NCBI GenBank assembly: GCA_011371465.1
Contig: DRQL01000224.1
Span: 1 to 6,593, forward strand
Length of the DNA stretch: 6,593 bases
Source: Gammaproteobacteria bacterium
GTDB taxonomy: Bacteria > Pseudomonadota > Gammaproteobacteria > DSM-19610
Direction of reading: 5' to 3'
Shown here: piece after piece, positions 5,410 through 6,593 of the stretch
Layout: each line of letters begins with the position of its first letter
How positions within the stretch are numbered: the first letter of the stretch is position 1
Position numbers and translations under genes: made by a program
The notes under the pieces: model-generated
Database searches by the model: none
What the model was told of the DNA's origin: nothing
The model's input: the letters and a program-made list of their open reading frames with translations, nothing else

Positions 5410-6593
5410 GTGTGGAGTTCTGTTCGCAAACTACTTATCTTGCCACTTCTCAGCACCGGTTCCGCACACTCAGCCGAGTGGAAAATCGAGCCAGCCGTTG
5501 CGGTCCGGGCAGGCTACAACGACAACCTTCGGTTAAATATCGATGACGAAATATCAACAGTTGAGACTGCCTTAAGCCCCAGCACTGTATTCAGCGTGAC
5601 AACCCCTGAATCAGGGCTAAGCGGTGGCCTGCTTTTTAACTTCAGGCGATTCGAAAAAGACAGCAATCTCGATGAAAATAACGTCACCTTTGACATGAAT
5701 GCTTTCCACCGCATGGAACGCTCACAGGTCGGGCTGAATGCGAGCATCGTAAAAGACTCCACACTGGACAGCCAGCTTGAGGATACCGGGGTAGTATTCG
5801 ACCGCGTAAGACGAGTACAAATAAGCGGAGGCCCGAACTGGACTTACGGTATCACGGAGCGTACACAGGCAAGTCTGGGATATGGCTATACAGACGTGCG
5901 CTACCTGAACGCAGATGAAACCGGTTTCACGGATTTCACAGCACACAATTTCCAGGCCGGACTGAGCCGGATCATCAGTGAACGCACTACGACCTCCATA
6001 ACTCTGTTACATACCCGCAATGACAATGACAATGGCGTCAAGTCGAATACCACAAACCTGCAAGGTGGTTTATCCTACCAGTTCAGCGAAACGCTTTCGG
6101 CATCAATATCCGCGGGCGTACGCCGCACCGAGACGGACGCTTCCCGGAACACGCTGGTTCCAATCTTCGCAGGTGACACCATTATCGGATTTGTCCCCCT
6201 GGCTCAGGATGTATCCAACAGCAGTTCAGGTTACACCTTTAACGGAAACATGCGGAAAAAATTCCTGCGCGGCGAAACCGGATTGACTGCTTCCCGGAAC
6301 ATCAGTAATTCAACCAACGGGGTCCCGATCGAGGTTACCCGACTTGGCTGGAACAATGAATACCGCTTTACAGAACTGCTCAGTGCGTCGCTATCGGTCA
6401 GCCTTTACAGCAGCAAAACCGACAGCTCGGTTACATCCAGTTTGAATCGCGATTACTATGAAATCAGGCCGGGAGTAAGCTGGAGGTTGAGGGAATTCTG
6501 GGACATTTCAGCAAGTTACAACTACAAAAAGCAAACCTTCGACAATACCAGTGACGATGCGGTACAAAACGCCGCCTATTTGACGCTATCCTA
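5410..6593 (+). CDS. outer-membrane beta-barrel protein of the EPS locus (BBP2-like), 3' end beyond the window
   Basis: The frame is open from 5347 to the window end, giving 394 codons from the GTG at 5410. The GTG has AAAGGA (5394-5399) 10 bases upstream, and no ATG start is available before the signal peptide. Residues 1-22 are a signal peptide (KLLILPLLSTGSAHSA, then EWK). The mature protein starts with a strand and AGYNDNL (34-40), the opening typical of BBP2-like barrels in EPS clusters. The rest alternates amphipathic strands and polar loops, such as WTYGITERTQASLGYGYTDV, HNFQAGLSRIISERTTTSI and WRLREFWDISASYNYKKQ. The last visible residues (AAYLTLSY) look like a near-terminal strand, so probably only a short piece is missing. 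The likely role is an outer-membrane component assisting EPS secretion, similar to EpsL or PEP-CTERM-associated barrels. This rests on fold pattern and neighbourhood, not on catalytic motifs. Confidence 0.82.
   Translation, partial: MWSSVRKLLILPLLSTGSAHSAEWKIEPAVAVRAGYNDNLRLNIDDEISTVETALSPSTVFSVTTPESGLSGGLLFNFRRFEKDSNLDENNVTFDMNAFHRMERSQVGLNASIVKDSTLDSQLEDTGVVFDRVRRVQISGGPNWTYGITERTQASLGYGYTDVRYLNADETGFTDFTAHNFQAGLSRIISERTTTSITLLHTRNDNDNGVKSNTTNLQGGLSYQFSETLSASISAGVRRTETDASRNTLVPIFAGDTIIGFVPLAQDVSNSSSGYTFNGNMRKKFLRGETGLTASRNISNSTNGVPIEVTRLGWNNEYRFTELLSASLSVSLYSSKTDSSVTSSLNRDYYEIRPGVSWRLREFWDISASYNYKKQTFDNTSDDAVQNAAYLTLS

Noticed and set aside
1..6593. CRISPR arrays, tRNA or rRNA genes, insertion sequences
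   Set aside because: I saw no regularly spaced repeats, cloverleaf-like sequence, transposase frame or terminal inverted repeats.

Overview
The window (6593 bases, GC-rich, all recognised genes on the + strand) looks like chromosomal DNA of a Gram-negative bacterium. The gene types are a FadL-type outer-membrane channel, a secreted multidomain protein with a C-terminal sorting tail, and the start of an exopolysaccharide (EPS) export cluster. Together they suggest a proteobacterium, probably a gammaproteobacterium; this is an inference from gene style, and no taxonomic marker gene is present.

Layout. Positions 1-310 are a non-coding leader with a sigma-54-like -24/-12 element (236-251) overlapped by a perfect inverted repeat, then a very strong Shine-Dalgarno. 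Positions 311-2869 encode an 852-residue secreted surface protein: signal peptide, a ~185-residue domain, two cadherin/Ig-like domains, a second copy of the first domain, a choice-of-anchor-U-like domain, and a Cys-containing tail with a hydrophobic segment and basic end. A rho-independent terminator follows (2893-2927). An intergenic stretch of about 290 bases leads to a FadL/OmpP1 family channel (3218-4516), which has its own strong terminator (4547-4580). A new transcription unit appears to begin at a sigma-70-like promoter (4586-4614) with a single-SLBB polysaccharide export protein (4712-5293). It continues with a GTG-started outer-membrane beta-barrel protein (5410 to the window end, 3'-truncated).

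How they fit together. The two terminators split the window into three units: the surface protein alone, the fatty-acid/hydrophobic channel alone, and the first two genes of an EPS operon. The export protein resembles those in EPS loci that accompany exosortase/PEP-CTERM protein sorting, and the barrel is the kind that often sits beside it. A sorted surface protein lies about 1.8 kb upstream of the EPS genes and carries a possible sigma-54 promoter. This raises the possibility that surface protein and polysaccharide belong to one extracellular-matrix programme, but no sortase-like enzyme lies in the window to prove it.

The least explained element is the domain that occurs twice in the surface protein. 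Its copies share a C-X4-C-x-DG motif, an F-F-x-N-T-G motif, a W-N-G-[LI]-P motif and a Y-x-LHLEG motif, and I do not recognise it as a named family.
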